Both the position numbers and the translations under genes were made by a program. Of a stretch of DNA of 64,000 nucleotides, positions 38,942 to 47,204 are shown in pieces (position 1 is the stretch's first letter; each line of letters begins with the position of its first letter). Origin of the DNA: Neptuniibacter sp. CAU 1671 (GTDB taxonomy: Bacteria; Pseudomonadota; Gammaproteobacteria; Pseudomonadales; Balneatricaceae); the NCBI RefSeq assembly GCF_029222905.1, contig NZ_JARHUE010000004.1, forward strand, positions 160,433 through 224,432, written 5' to 3'. The notes below the pieces were generated by a model, which saw nothing but the letters and a program-made list of their open reading frames with translations, ran no database searches and was not told the DNA's origin.

Positions 38942-40401
38942 TAGCGGCCGCGTTGCTCCAGACGACGGGCGAACTCATGCATGATCTGCATATATAGCTC
39001 ATTACCCAGGTAACGGTCTTCCACCCGATGATCAATGCTGGGATTGTCGTTCACCTCAATCACATACACCTGACTGTCTTTTTGTTTCAGATCTACACCA
39101 TACAGACCATTGCCGATCATTGCTGCTGCTTTCAGAGCCGCATCCAGCACCCGGCGCGGCACCTCAAAGGTAGGCAGGGTTTCAAAGCCGCCTGACGTGG
39201 TGCGGTTGTCACCGTGGTTATAGATCTGCCAATGGTTGCGGGCCATATGATAACGGCAGGCATAGATCGGCCGGCCATTCAGTACCCCGATGCGCCAGTC
39301 AAAATCGGTATAGAGATATTCCTGCACCAGCAGCAACGCCGTATCCTGCAGCAATGAATGCGCCCGCTGGCGCAACCCGTCCCGGTTATCCACCTTAAAC
39401 ACACCTTTGGAGAACGAGCTTTCCGGCATTTTCAGAACCAGCGGATAACTGAATTCAGCTTCAATCCGGTCCAGCGATTCTTCACTGCTGTCACCGATCA
39501 CCCGTGTTTTCAGTGACGGTACCCCGTTGTAGGTGAAGGCATCATGCAGGAACACTTTGTTACAGCAACGCAAAATAGAGGTCGGGTCATCCATCACCAC
39601 CAGCCCTTCCCGCTCAGCCCGCCGGGCCAGACGGTAGGTATGATGATCAATCGCGGTGGTTTCGCGGATAAACAGGGCATCAAACTGGCCAACGTGTGGC
39701 ATATCCTGCGCCGTGATCGTCTGCGCGTTAATGCCGACCTTCGCGGCCGCTTTGATAAACAACTTGACCGCATCCTTGTCGCTGGGGGGGAACTTCTCCT
39801 CCGGATCGACCAGAATCGCCATATCCCAGCGTTGGCGTTTTTTCGCCGCAGGGCCTTTCCAGGTCTGGGCAGTATAGAGCTGCAACCTCTCCAGGACAGC
39901 CGCCTGAGCATCTGTATCCAGCTCAGCCAGTGCCATCCGCCGTAGTTGCAGTTGCAGGCCACTGCTTTCACGCTGTACCCGCAGGTGCAGCAGTGGCGCA
40001 GGGTAACTGTCAAACAGCTGTCGGGACAGCTTCTGCCACTGTTCATCAACCGTCCAGCCAAAGTAGATCTGCAGCTCCAGTGACTCACCCACTTTCAGGG
40101 TTTTACGCAGGGCTTCGGCATGGCCCAGGCTCAGGCCACTCAATTCAGCCTGAGTCAGGTCTCGCAGGTCATTGATGCAACTGACACTGGGCAATACACG
40201 ATGTTGCCGTGCTTCAGCCAGCAGCGAGCAATAGTAACCCCGACTCAGATAGTGCGCCGTATCACACAGATTAATAATCCGGGTAAGCGGCTCATTTTTC
40301 TGGGGGTAGTCCGCCAGATAACGGTCAAATCCAATCACATTCAGCTCGCCAGGATTGGCCAGCAGTTCTTCATGATCCACAACAATCAAAGTTCTACGCA
40401 T
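38941..40401 (-). CDS. RimK-family ATP-grasp ligase with RLAN N-terminal domain
   Basis: The 486-residue protein has an N-terminal RLAN-type domain (about 1-150; MRRTLIVVDHEELLANPGE, ending in a TDEQW-like region) and a C-terminal RimK-type ATP-grasp domain (about 190-480). It carries YPLVLKMPESSFSKGVFKV for ATP binding and VIEVNDNPSI for Mg2+. ATP-grasp ligases join a carboxylate to an amine through an acyl-phosphate. Pairing with a GNAT and an M42-like peptidase suggests a small peptide product. It is about twice the size of RimK of E. coli. A strong AAGGAA site precedes the start. Substrates are unknown. Confidence 0.88.
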   Translation of the reverse strand: MRRTLIVVDHEELLANPGELNVIGFDRYLADYPQKNEPLTRIINLCDTAHYLSRGYYCSLLAEARQHRVLPSVSCINDLRDLTQAELSGLSLGHAEALRKTLKVGESLELQIYFGWTVDEQWQKLSRQLFDSYPAPLLHLRVQRESSGLQLQLRRMALAELDTDAQAAVLERLQLYTAQTWKGPAAKKRQRWDMAILVDPEEKFPPSDKDAVKLFIKAAAKVGINAQTITAQDMPHVGQFDALFIRETTAIDHHTYRLARRAEREGLVVMDDPTSILRCCNKVFLHDAFTYNGVPSLKTRVIGDSSEESLDRIEAEFSYPLVLKMPESSFSKGVFKVDNRDGLRQRAHSLLQDTALLLVQEYLYTDFDWRIGVLNGRPIYACRYHMARNHWQIYNHGDNRTTSGGFETLPTFEVPRRVLDAALKAAAMIGNGLYGVDLKQKDSQVYVIEVNDNPSIDHRVEDRYLGNELYMQIMHEFARRLEQRGR

Positions 40402-40410
40402 GTCTGTTCC

Positions 40411-41526
40411 TTAAACGGAAAAGTGCAGATCAGTCAGAGATGCCAACACCTGAATAAAGGCAACGACTGACGCTAAAGGTGCTGTTTCGGACATAGTGTG
40501 ATAACCCGATGTCGGAATCTGCAACGTTGTACCATCCACCAGACCACCGGATGCAGCAATAATACGTCCCATCTCGGTCGAACCCAGAGAACCGGGCTCC
40601 TCACCCTTTGCTACCAGCTGGGCATTGCGTGCTTCGACCCATTTATCCTTGAACTGATAGCTATAGCCCTGCGATTCACAGGTCGCCACCAGTTTAGCGG
40701 TTAATTCGGGGTTAAACGCCGCATTGGCATCCCGGTTTCGCAACACCAGATGCTGCTGTCGGGCACTCTCCTGATCCGGATAGGGGCTGGTATCCACCAC
40801 AATCAGCTGGTTGGTGGTGCCACCAAAACGTCGGAACCACTCCAGCAGATAACGCCAGCTTTTACCCGCTTCCTCCTGCGCCGTGAAAAACACAGTGCCT
40901 TGAAAACCCAGCTCAAACAGATACACCAGCACCGCCACCGTCAGCACGTTATCCAACTGCGCTACCAGCGTATCCTGATCCACCTTGAGTCGATCAGTGA
41001 AAGCCACCGGCGTGCCCGCCACCAGATGCTCCAGTCCCTTCAGTATAAAGATCAGGTTGTTACGAAATTCACAGATGTACGCTTTATCAACTTCACCCCG
41101 GCCACGATAAGCACCTGACCAGGGTTCATAGGCAAACACAGTCTCTGATGAGAAGCGATCCACGATCTTTTTCATCAGCTGCTCATCCACCGAGTTACCC
41201 AGTAGGTCAGAGCGGGCACCCGCCACAAACGCCGCATACTGGAACTCGTTAGGACCGGTACAGATCAGGCCATGCCGGTCGGCATGGGCCGAAAACATCA
41301 TACTGTAAGGGTCACTGCCCTGCGCTACCAGCAAGCCTTCATACCAGGTGACTTTGGCGCCCCGCAGCTCCAGCTCACGTTGCAGAACCCGAAAAAAAGA
41401 GTGCTCTGCCCCTACCACACTGGGGGTGTGAATCAGCAGCGAAAGTAAGCTGAGAAAAGAGGGGGGCAGCAGTGGAGAGACGCCTTCATCGACGCAAAGC
41501 GGTGTGTCAGGTTTCATGGGTTGCAA
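40411..41526 (-). CDS. M42-family metallopeptidase-like protein
   Basis: The 371-residue protein has all expected dinuclear zinc ligands of the M42/M28 fold: His81 (FSAHADRHG), Asp192 (LDNVLT), the Glu218-Glu219 pair (TAQEEAG), Asp245 (VVDTSP) and His343 (SGYHTMSE). It should be an active aminopeptidase or deacylase in the cytoplasm; no signal peptide is present. It is the first gene of the run with RimK-like, GNAT and ptsP (9 bases to RimK-like). It may trim or recycle the product of the ligase. Confidence 0.85.
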   Translation of the reverse strand: MQPMKPDTPLCVDEGVSPLLPPSFLSLLSLLIHTPSVVGAEHSFFRVLQRELELRGAKVTWYEGLLVAQGSDPYSMMFSAHADRHGLICTGPNEFQYAAFVAGARSDLLGNSVDEQLMKKIVDRFSSETVFAYEPWSGAYRGRGEVDKAYICEFRNNLIFILKGLEHLVAGTPVAFTDRLKVDQDTLVAQLDNVLTVAVLVYLFELGFQGTVFFTAQEEAGKSWRYLLEWFRRFGGTTNQLIVVDTSPYPDQESARQQHLVLRNRDANAAFNPELTAKLVATCESQGYSYQFKDKWVEARNAQLVAKGEEPGSLGSTEMGRIIAASGGLVDGTTLQIPTSGYHTMSETAPLASVVAFIQVLASLTDLHFSV

Positions 41527-41747
41527 TCCATTCAGAGGTGGGTGCTTGCCCGCACAGAGACTGATTGTCTGGGCACCTGAACCGAATTTTAAAAGTTGCT
41601 AAATAGCACCGAACAGGGCGGCCCGCAATAAAAAAATAGGACCTGATCAAAAAGATTTCAACGGTATAAAACAGGTGTTGGGTTTTAATGATCAAGTCCT
41701 GAAAAAACAGGCCGACAACCCCATTACTTGATTAAGAGGAATTCACG

Positions 41748-41957
41748 ATGGAAGTATCCGGCATCGCCAGCCTGGCTACTGCCATGAGTCAACAAACTGT
41801 TCAGACGGAACTGGCAGTCAAGTCCGTTGCCATGGCGAATGACATGATCGAAGCACAGGGTGAAATGATGTTGCAGCTGTTACAGGTTGCAGGTCAGACC
41901 CAGCTCAGCCTTGACCCGCTGACCACCCTCGGCACGCAGTTTGATGCGTGGGCCTGA
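41748..41957 (+). CDS. YjfB-like putative motility protein
   Basis: The 69-residue protein starts MEVSGIASLATAMSQQTVQTELAVKSVAMANDM and matches the small YjfB family (putative motility protein) in length and pattern. AAGAGG precedes the ATG. A 12-bp inverted repeat (41638-41700) and a weak sigma-28-like sequence (TAAAAGTT-N10-ACCGAACA at 41590-41615) lie upstream. No flagellar gene is adjacent. The family function is unknown. Confidence 0.8.
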   Translation: MEVSGIASLATAMSQQTVQTELAVKSVAMANDMIEAQGEMMLQLLQVAGQTQLSLDPLTTLGTQFDAWA

Positions 41958-41986
41958 CTCGGCAGACTCAAAACAGAGTCTGCTGA
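41958..41986. terminator. Hairpin between yjfB-like gene and polB, overlapping the polB stop
   Basis: A 12-bp stem CTCGGCAGACTC/GAGTCTGCTGAG (one G-U pair) with a 5-base loop begins right after the YjfB-like stop and contains the polB TGA. It has no T-tract on either strand, so it may be a Rho-linked or RNA-protecting hairpin. Confidence 0.55.
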
Positions 41987-44313
41987 GGGGTTATCACCTG
42001 CTCAAAATCCACCTGTAAAAACTGCAAGATACTCTCCGCCACCGGGCGAATCTGTTTGTCGATATAGTGCTGATAATCCAGTGGTGATTGCCTGAATTCA
42101 AGCGGTTCAGGGCCATTCACAGTCATCACATATTCGATCCGGCTACCGGAGTGAAACGGGCTGTTCTGACCACGGGCACGGTAGACCTGATCGGCCTTGA
42201 GGGCTGCCTGGACCTGAGGCGGACGGTTTTTCTGATACTGTGCCAGAGGTTTACGCAGGCGTTTCCGGTACACCAGTGCGTCATCCACCTGCCCTGCCCG
42301 CACTGCATTGACGGTCTGCTGCACCAGCCCCTGCCAGGGTTCATCATGAAAAATTTTCTGGCACAACTGCTCCTGAAACTGACGGGCGAGCAAGGTCCAG
42401 TCACTTCTGACATTCTCAAGCCCACGAAAAACCAGTTTTTCCTCACCCTGCGCACTGATTTTCAGCCCGGCATAACGTTTTTTGCTGCCTTTTTCAGAGT
42501 GTCGGATGGTCGGCATCATAAAGCGGCGATAGTGGGTCTCGTATTCAATCTCCAGAAAGCTTTCTAGCGCAAACCGCTGCTGCAGATTCTCGCGCCACCA
42601 CTGATTGAGATATTCCGACAACACCTGTCCCTGTCTGGCCGCATCGGCATCCGGGAAATCATCCCCCAACCAGACAAACACCGAATCGGTATCGCCATAA
42701 ATCACCTTAAAACCAAAGGTCTGCTCAATGCACTCCTTGGTTTTCAGCAGTATTTCATGACCACGCAGCGTAATTGAACTGGACAGACGCTGGTCGTAAA
42801 AACGGCAGACATTGGAACCCAGCACACCGTAAAAGGCGTTCATAATGATTTTAATCGCCTGGGACAGGGGTTGATTCTTTCTTTGTTTAGCCCGGTCACG
42901 GGCCTGCCAAAGTCCGGCAATCAGATCCGGTAACAGATGCTGTGTACGGGAAAAAATCGCATGGTTAAAGCCCGGCAGCAGATCGTCTGCCGGCGCATCC
43001 GGCTTCAGTCCTTCTGCTAACCCCATCGGATCGATACAGAAGGTGCGGATAATGCTTGGATACAGGCTTTTGAAATCGAGCACCAGCACCTGCTGGTACA
43101 AACCCGGCGCCGAATCCATCACATAACCACCGGGCGCCCCCAGCCCTGACATACCGGAGGCATAGGGCGGCGCCACATAACCGGCACGGTGCAAACGTGG
43201 CAGGTACTGGTTATCAAATGCCGCCGCTGAACCACCCACCCGGTCCAGTGCCAAGCCGGTGAGACGGGCACGCTCAGTCAGATAATCCAGCAGTTCGGCT
43301 TTGGCAAAAATATCCCAGACCAGCTTGCAGTCTTCCAGGTTATAACGTGCCAGCGCGGTTTTATCTTCACGAAACAGACGTTGAATCTCTTCACCCCGAT
43401 CTGACGGGTGATCTATCAGTTTGCCCCGCTGCAACATCTGCTGTGCCACATATTCGAGGGAAAAACTTTCAAACTGCCAGGTGGCACCGCGCAGGGTATC
43501 TATACCATCCAGCACCACCCGGCCGGCAATACGTACCCAACTGTTACCTTCACCCCGATCATTCATCTGCATGATTGAACCGTCGCGTCCCAGTTTGAGT
43601 GGCACCGCTAATTGTTTGGCTCGACGCAGCAGCACTCGGCAATCAAACTCGATCACATTCCAGCCAATCAGAATATCAGGATCATACTCAGAAATAAGGA
43701 CAATCAACGCCCGCAATAGCGCGCGTTCATCGGCAAAATAACGCACCGTGTCAGTGTTTGTTCCTTCACCCAACATCAGCACTCGCTGCAGATCATCGGC
43801 ATACACAGCAGCGGAGATAATACGATCAGCTCTTAGGGTGGTTTCAAGGTCAATCGAAAGGACCCTGAATTGCGGTGAAATGTCTGCAGGTGCCAGGCGT
43901 AACATGCCATCAGCCCCCTGCCCCCAGCGCACGCCACCCTGAATAAAACGCTCCATCAGATAGCGGTCTACCGCACGGATATCCTCTTCCATGAGCAGGA
44001 CTTCAGCCTCTGATAGACGGGCGATAATCTGGCGTGCCAGCGCGAGTGAATTGCAATACAGCGCCAGAACTGACTGCTGTTGCAGGTCTTTCAGGGCAAC
44101 ATCCGCCAGATGCCAGCCTTTCAGATCCTGCAGCAGAGACCGGACCTGTGCCTCGTCAGCGCAGGCAATAAAAAAAACCTGATTTTGCTGCTCTACCAGC
44201 AGGGACTGCGGCCCCTGAGCCGTATGCACCCAGTAGGTGAAGCGGATACCCTGAGCGGTATCCTGCTGTTGCCGTGTGAGCAAAAATCCGCTGTTCGCTT
44301 GCGCTACCAGCAT
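41968..44313 (-). CDS. polB: DNA polymerase II (family B)
   Basis: The 781-residue enzyme equals E. coli Pol II in length. It has the 3'-5' exonuclease motif LSIDLETT (about residue 155), polymerase motif A DFKSLYPSIIRTF (about 415), motif B region KIIMNAFYGVLGS and motif C YGDTDSVFV (about 545). It acts in replication restart and bypass of lesions. Its start is 9 bases from the mvaD stop in the same direction, so it is probably the last gene of the mevalonate operon. No LexA box is visible in that gap. Confidence 0.96.
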   Translation of the reverse strand: MLVAQANSGFLLTRQQQDTAQGIRFTYWVHTAQGPQSLLVEQQNQVFFIACADEAQVRSLLQDLKGWHLADVALKDLQQQSVLALYCNSLALARQIIARLSEAEVLLMEEDIRAVDRYLMERFIQGGVRWGQGADGMLRLAPADISPQFRVLSIDLETTLRADRIISAAVYADDLQRVLMLGEGTNTDTVRYFADERALLRALIVLISEYDPDILIGWNVIEFDCRVLLRRAKQLAVPLKLGRDGSIMQMNDRGEGNSWVRIAGRVVLDGIDTLRGATWQFESFSLEYVAQQMLQRGKLIDHPSDRGEEIQRLFREDKTALARYNLEDCKLVWDIFAKAELLDYLTERARLTGLALDRVGGSAAAFDNQYLPRLHRAGYVAPPYASGMSGLGAPGGYVMDSAPGLYQQVLVLDFKSLYPSIIRTFCIDPMGLAEGLKPDAPADDLLPGFNHAIFSRTQHLLPDLIAGLWQARDRAKQRKNQPLSQAIKIIMNAFYGVLGSNVCRFYDQRLSSSITLRGHEILLKTKECIEQTFGFKVIYGDTDSVFVWLGDDFPDADAARQGQVLSEYLNQWWRENLQQRFALESFLEIEYETHYRRFMMPTIRHSEKGSKKRYAGLKISAQGEEKLVFRGLENVRSDWTLLARQFQEQLCQKIFHDEPWQGLVQQTVNAVRAGQVDDALVYRKRLRKPLAQYQKNRPPQVQAALKADQVYRARGQNSPFHSGSRIEYVMTVNGPEPLEFRQSPLDYQHYIDKQIRPVAESILQFLQVDFEQVITPQQTLF

Positions 44314-44322
44314 GCTCAGGAC

Positions 44323-45324
44323 TCAATCAAAAGGGGCGACAATATCAACGGCCTGCAGCTCGGGAAATACGGACATGACAGCGCCTCGGTCGGCTTCCTG
44401 AAATAACAGCTTGAGGTTAGGCCCGGCATCCATGGTCAGGTATATTTCAGTGCCCTGTGCCCTGAGCGCCCAGACCCGTTGCATCGCCGCCACAGATTCC
44501 GGCTGCCAATAGAGCAGCGGTGGCCAGGAAGCGATCATGGTGGCATGCATGGAAAGGGCGTTCTGCTCGGCTGTTTCACCCAACCGGGTAAAATCACGTC
44601 GGCAGATCGCTTGTTTGAGAGTTTGCAGATCCTGTGCCGCCTGCGTCGGCCAGGCCTGATAAAGCGGTGCTGATTCCAGTGTTCGCTGCATCCCGGCACG
44701 AGAGTCCACTTTTTTCTCAGTCGTACAGAGTTTTAACAGGCCAATACAGAATCCGGGCCAGGTCTGTGACAACGGCTCAGCAAAACTGTCCATGCCATCA
44801 TCACGATGCCCTTTATGCCACTCGACAAACCCATTAAAGAGAGAACGACTGGCACTGCCACTGCCCATACGGGCAAAAGCTGATAATTGTTGTGTCGAAA
44901 GATTGAGCTGATAAAAGTTATTCAGCACCAGCATCAAGGCCGCAAACCCACTGGCCGAAGACGCCAGCCCGGCTGAGGTCGGAATAGTGTTCTGGGTGTC
45001 TACCCGAACCGGCTGCTGAAGACCCCGCCGGAACAGATCAATAAAGCTGATAACCTTGCGACTGAAACTACTCTCTGGCGCCAGACGTTCCCCGTTTAAC
45101 CAGACCTGATCCTCGTCCGCAGGCTGAATCTGGGTCCGGCTGCCCAGATCACCTAAAGAGATCGATAACGACGCGTTAACCGGTAGATTCAGTTCTGCAT
45201 TTCGTTTGCCCCAGTATTTACAGAGCGCGATATTACTCGGCGCAAACGCCTCCGCGCTTAGACCTGGTTTTGGTGGTTGTGGCAAAGCGGTCTGGATAAC
45301 TTGTCCTTTAGTGATACTCAACAC
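44323..45324 (-). CDS. mvaD: Diphosphomevalonate decarboxylase
   Basis: The 333-residue GHMP-family enzyme has the diagnostic ALCKYWGKRNAELNLPVNASLSISL at the N terminus, the phosphate loop PTSAGLASSASGFAAL and the late TMDAGPNLKLLF with the catalytic-site Asp. It converts mevalonate diphosphate to isopentenyl diphosphate with ATP. It overlaps the preceding kinase by 17 bases. It is step five of the mevalonate pathway encoded here. Confidence 0.95.
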   Translation of the reverse strand: MLSITKGQVIQTALPQPPKPGLSAEAFAPSNIALCKYWGKRNAELNLPVNASLSISLGDLGSRTQIQPADEDQVWLNGERLAPESSFSRKVISFIDLFRRGLQQPVRVDTQNTIPTSAGLASSASGFAALMLVLNNFYQLNLSTQQLSAFARMGSGSASRSLFNGFVEWHKGHRDDGMDSFAEPLSQTWPGFCIGLLKLCTTEKKVDSRAGMQRTLESAPLYQAWPTQAAQDLQTLKQAICRRDFTRLGETAEQNALSMHATMIASWPPLLYWQPESVAAMQRVWALRAQGTEIYLTMDAGPNLKLLFQEADRGAVMSVFPELQAVDIVAPFD

Positions 45325-46234
45325 TCACCCCCCGCTCGGAAATAGCCACAGGAATTTGTTCATTCCATTGCAGTTTGGGCGCGCCACCCAGTGACACAAC
45401 ACAGTCGCCCAAACCCGAGCCGGAAATTTTCGCACCCAGTACAGACTGCTCCTGACGCAGCTGGTAAACCATCTCACTTAATACCGCATCGTTAACACCC
45501 AAAGCATCTAGCAAACCCTGATAGGTATTCATCAGAAGCCCCACAGCCGTCCAATCAGAAGACTCTATCGCCGCAATCGCCTGTTCAGTGACCAGACCCA
45601 TCAGGCGGTAGAGTTCAGAATAGAGTTCCGGGAACGCCGCTGTTTTGGTCTCAACCTGTTTCAACACCTCAGGTGTCGGGGTTTTATAGCCAGCATAATA
45701 CAGTCCCAGCACAGGCTGGCCCGATAACGCTGTAATGGTTTTGGGGTGCATCCGATACGCCACCAGTCCGCCCTGAATACTGGCCACCAGATCGGAGCCT
45801 GAACCCCGCCCCTGCTGCACTTCATGCACCACCGACAAGGCACGGTCAAACAGCGCTTCCGTGTCCATAGGCAGTTGCGCATAGGCATGCAACGCAGCCA
45901 CGACGCCAGCAGTTACGGCCGCAGAAGAGCCCAGTCCAACCGTATGCGCAAACTCCGATTCAATCGTCAGCTCAAATCCAGCAGGTAAGGTGCGTTCCAA
46001 TTGACTGATGGCTGCCATCACAAAGGTCAGTGCAGGGTGTGATTTTATCTGCCGCAGGCGGGTCTGGTGAGATGCCAGAGCGGACTCAATGTTCACACCA
46101 TCATCGTTACGGGGGGTCAGCTGTATGTGGATATATTTGTCAATTGCACAGGCGATCGCCGGTTCTCCAAACAGCACCGCATGTTCACCCATCAGCATGA
46201 TACTGCCGGGCACAGAAACACTAATTGCCTTCAT
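45308..46234 (-). CDS. GHMP kinase, mevalonate/phosphomevalonate kinase type
   Basis: I use the ATG at 46234 (MKAISVSVPGSIMLMGEHAVLFG) with GGAG 6 bases upstream; the frame also opens with TTG at 46246. It has 308 residues. Motifs are the N-terminal LMGEHAVLFG, the ATP loop TVGLGSSAAV, GRGSGSDLVASIQGG and the closing GAKISGSGLGDCVVSLG. It is one of two adjacent paralogues, one of which should phosphorylate mevalonate and the other 5-phosphomevalonate. The late LMNTYQGLLDALGV favours mevalonate kinase, but I cannot separate the roles. It overlaps both neighbours. Confidence 0.85.
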   Translation of the reverse strand: MKAISVSVPGSIMLMGEHAVLFGEPAIACAIDKYIHIQLTPRNDDGVNIESALASHQTRLRQIKSHPALTFVMAAISQLERTLPAGFELTIESEFAHTVGLGSSAAVTAGVVAALHAYAQLPMDTEALFDRALSVVHEVQQGRGSGSDLVASIQGGLVAYRMHPKTITALSGQPVLGLYYAGYKTPTPEVLKQVETKTAAFPELYSELYRLMGLVTEQAIAAIESSDWTAVGLLMNTYQGLLDALGVNDAVLSEMVYQLRQEQSVLGAKISGSGLGDCVVSLGGAPKLQWNEQIPVAISERGVSVEYH

Positions 46235-47204
46235 GGCAGGCTCCAAGTCGTGAAAGCACTAACCTAACCGGCTGCAAACCTGATAGCGCAGCCAGACTAT
46301 TCTCAGTTTCTTCTTCTGGCCAATACACCAGCAGCTGACCCGCATGTTCACCCCGGTGCGCCCCGGCACCACTGATTTTGGCAGCACCGCCTCTGGCCTC
46401 AATTTTTGCTACCAGTGCACTGACTTCAGCAGGCACTACACCAATTTTTTGTAATAGGCGGTGGTTAATACGCAATAATTCAGAGCGCTGTGAAACATCA
46501 GACCAATGCTGTTCCAACTGGCCGGTCAGATCAGAAAATTCTGTCCAGATACTGCTTTTACCATGGCACTGTCGGACATATTCGACAACTTCTCCGGTCG
46601 AACAATCTGGGCGGCCTGTATTAATCCGGTACCAGCCACCGTCCATTGCCAGTTCTACTTTGCTGACCTGGTCATTCTGGACCCGCACAACACCCCCTAG
46701 AGTGCAGGCCGCCGCATCCAGCAAACTGCCTCTTCCGTGCTGTAAACGTTCACAGAACCTGACCAGTTGCATGAACTCTGTGGCAGACTGCTCGGCAGCG
46801 GCAGTGGTCTGCAGCAAAGCGGCAATCACCGCCGCTGAAGAACCTAAACCTGAACCAGCCGGGATGGTACTGTGGATGTGATAACGACCAGGTTGTGCAG
46901 GGAATAATGAGAGTACGTAAAACAGCAGGTCTGTTGGACAGGCGAGCAGCCCATTTATACTACGCTCACCCGCCAGAAAAGCCTCATAGGCTTTATCCAG
47001 CTGCGTTTGCAACACCGGCAGATCTGACAAAGCACATTCAGTTTCATCGAAACTGTCACTGCTGAGCGTGATAGAGGCACCCTCAGACAAAGGTTCCAGA
47101 GTGACCTCAACCTTTTCCCTGACGGCAATTGCTAACGCAGGCGCTCCGTAAACCACTGAGTGTTCTCCACTCAGAATCAGCTTGCCCGGCGCCTGCGCTT
47201 TCAT
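46221..47204 (-). CDS. GHMP kinase, mevalonate/phosphomevalonate kinase type (second paralogue)
   Basis: The 327-residue protein has KLILSGEHSVVYGAPALAIAV, the ATP loop AGSGLGSSAAVIAAL, HGRGSLLDAAACTLGG and GGAAKISGAGAHRGEHAG near the C terminus. The last loop is longer than in the neighbouring kinase. It is required as the second kinase of the pathway, for mevalonate or its 5-phosphate. Its ATG overlaps the mvaS TGA by one base. Both kinases look equally like mevalonate kinase, so the phosphomevalonate step is assigned by need only. Confidence 0.82.
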   Translation of the reverse strand: MKAQAPGKLILSGEHSVVYGAPALAIAVREKVEVTLEPLSEGASITLSSDSFDETECALSDLPVLQTQLDKAYEAFLAGERSINGLLACPTDLLFYVLSLFPAQPGRYHIHSTIPAGSGLGSSAAVIAALLQTTAAAEQSATEFMQLVRFCERLQHGRGSLLDAAACTLGGVVRVQNDQVSKVELAMDGGWYRINTGRPDCSTGEVVEYVRQCHGKSSIWTEFSDLTGQLEQHWSDVSQRSELLRINHRLLQKIGVVPAEVSALVAKIEARGGAAKISGAGAHRGEHAGQLLVYWPEEETENSLAALSGLQPVRLVLSRLGACHEGN

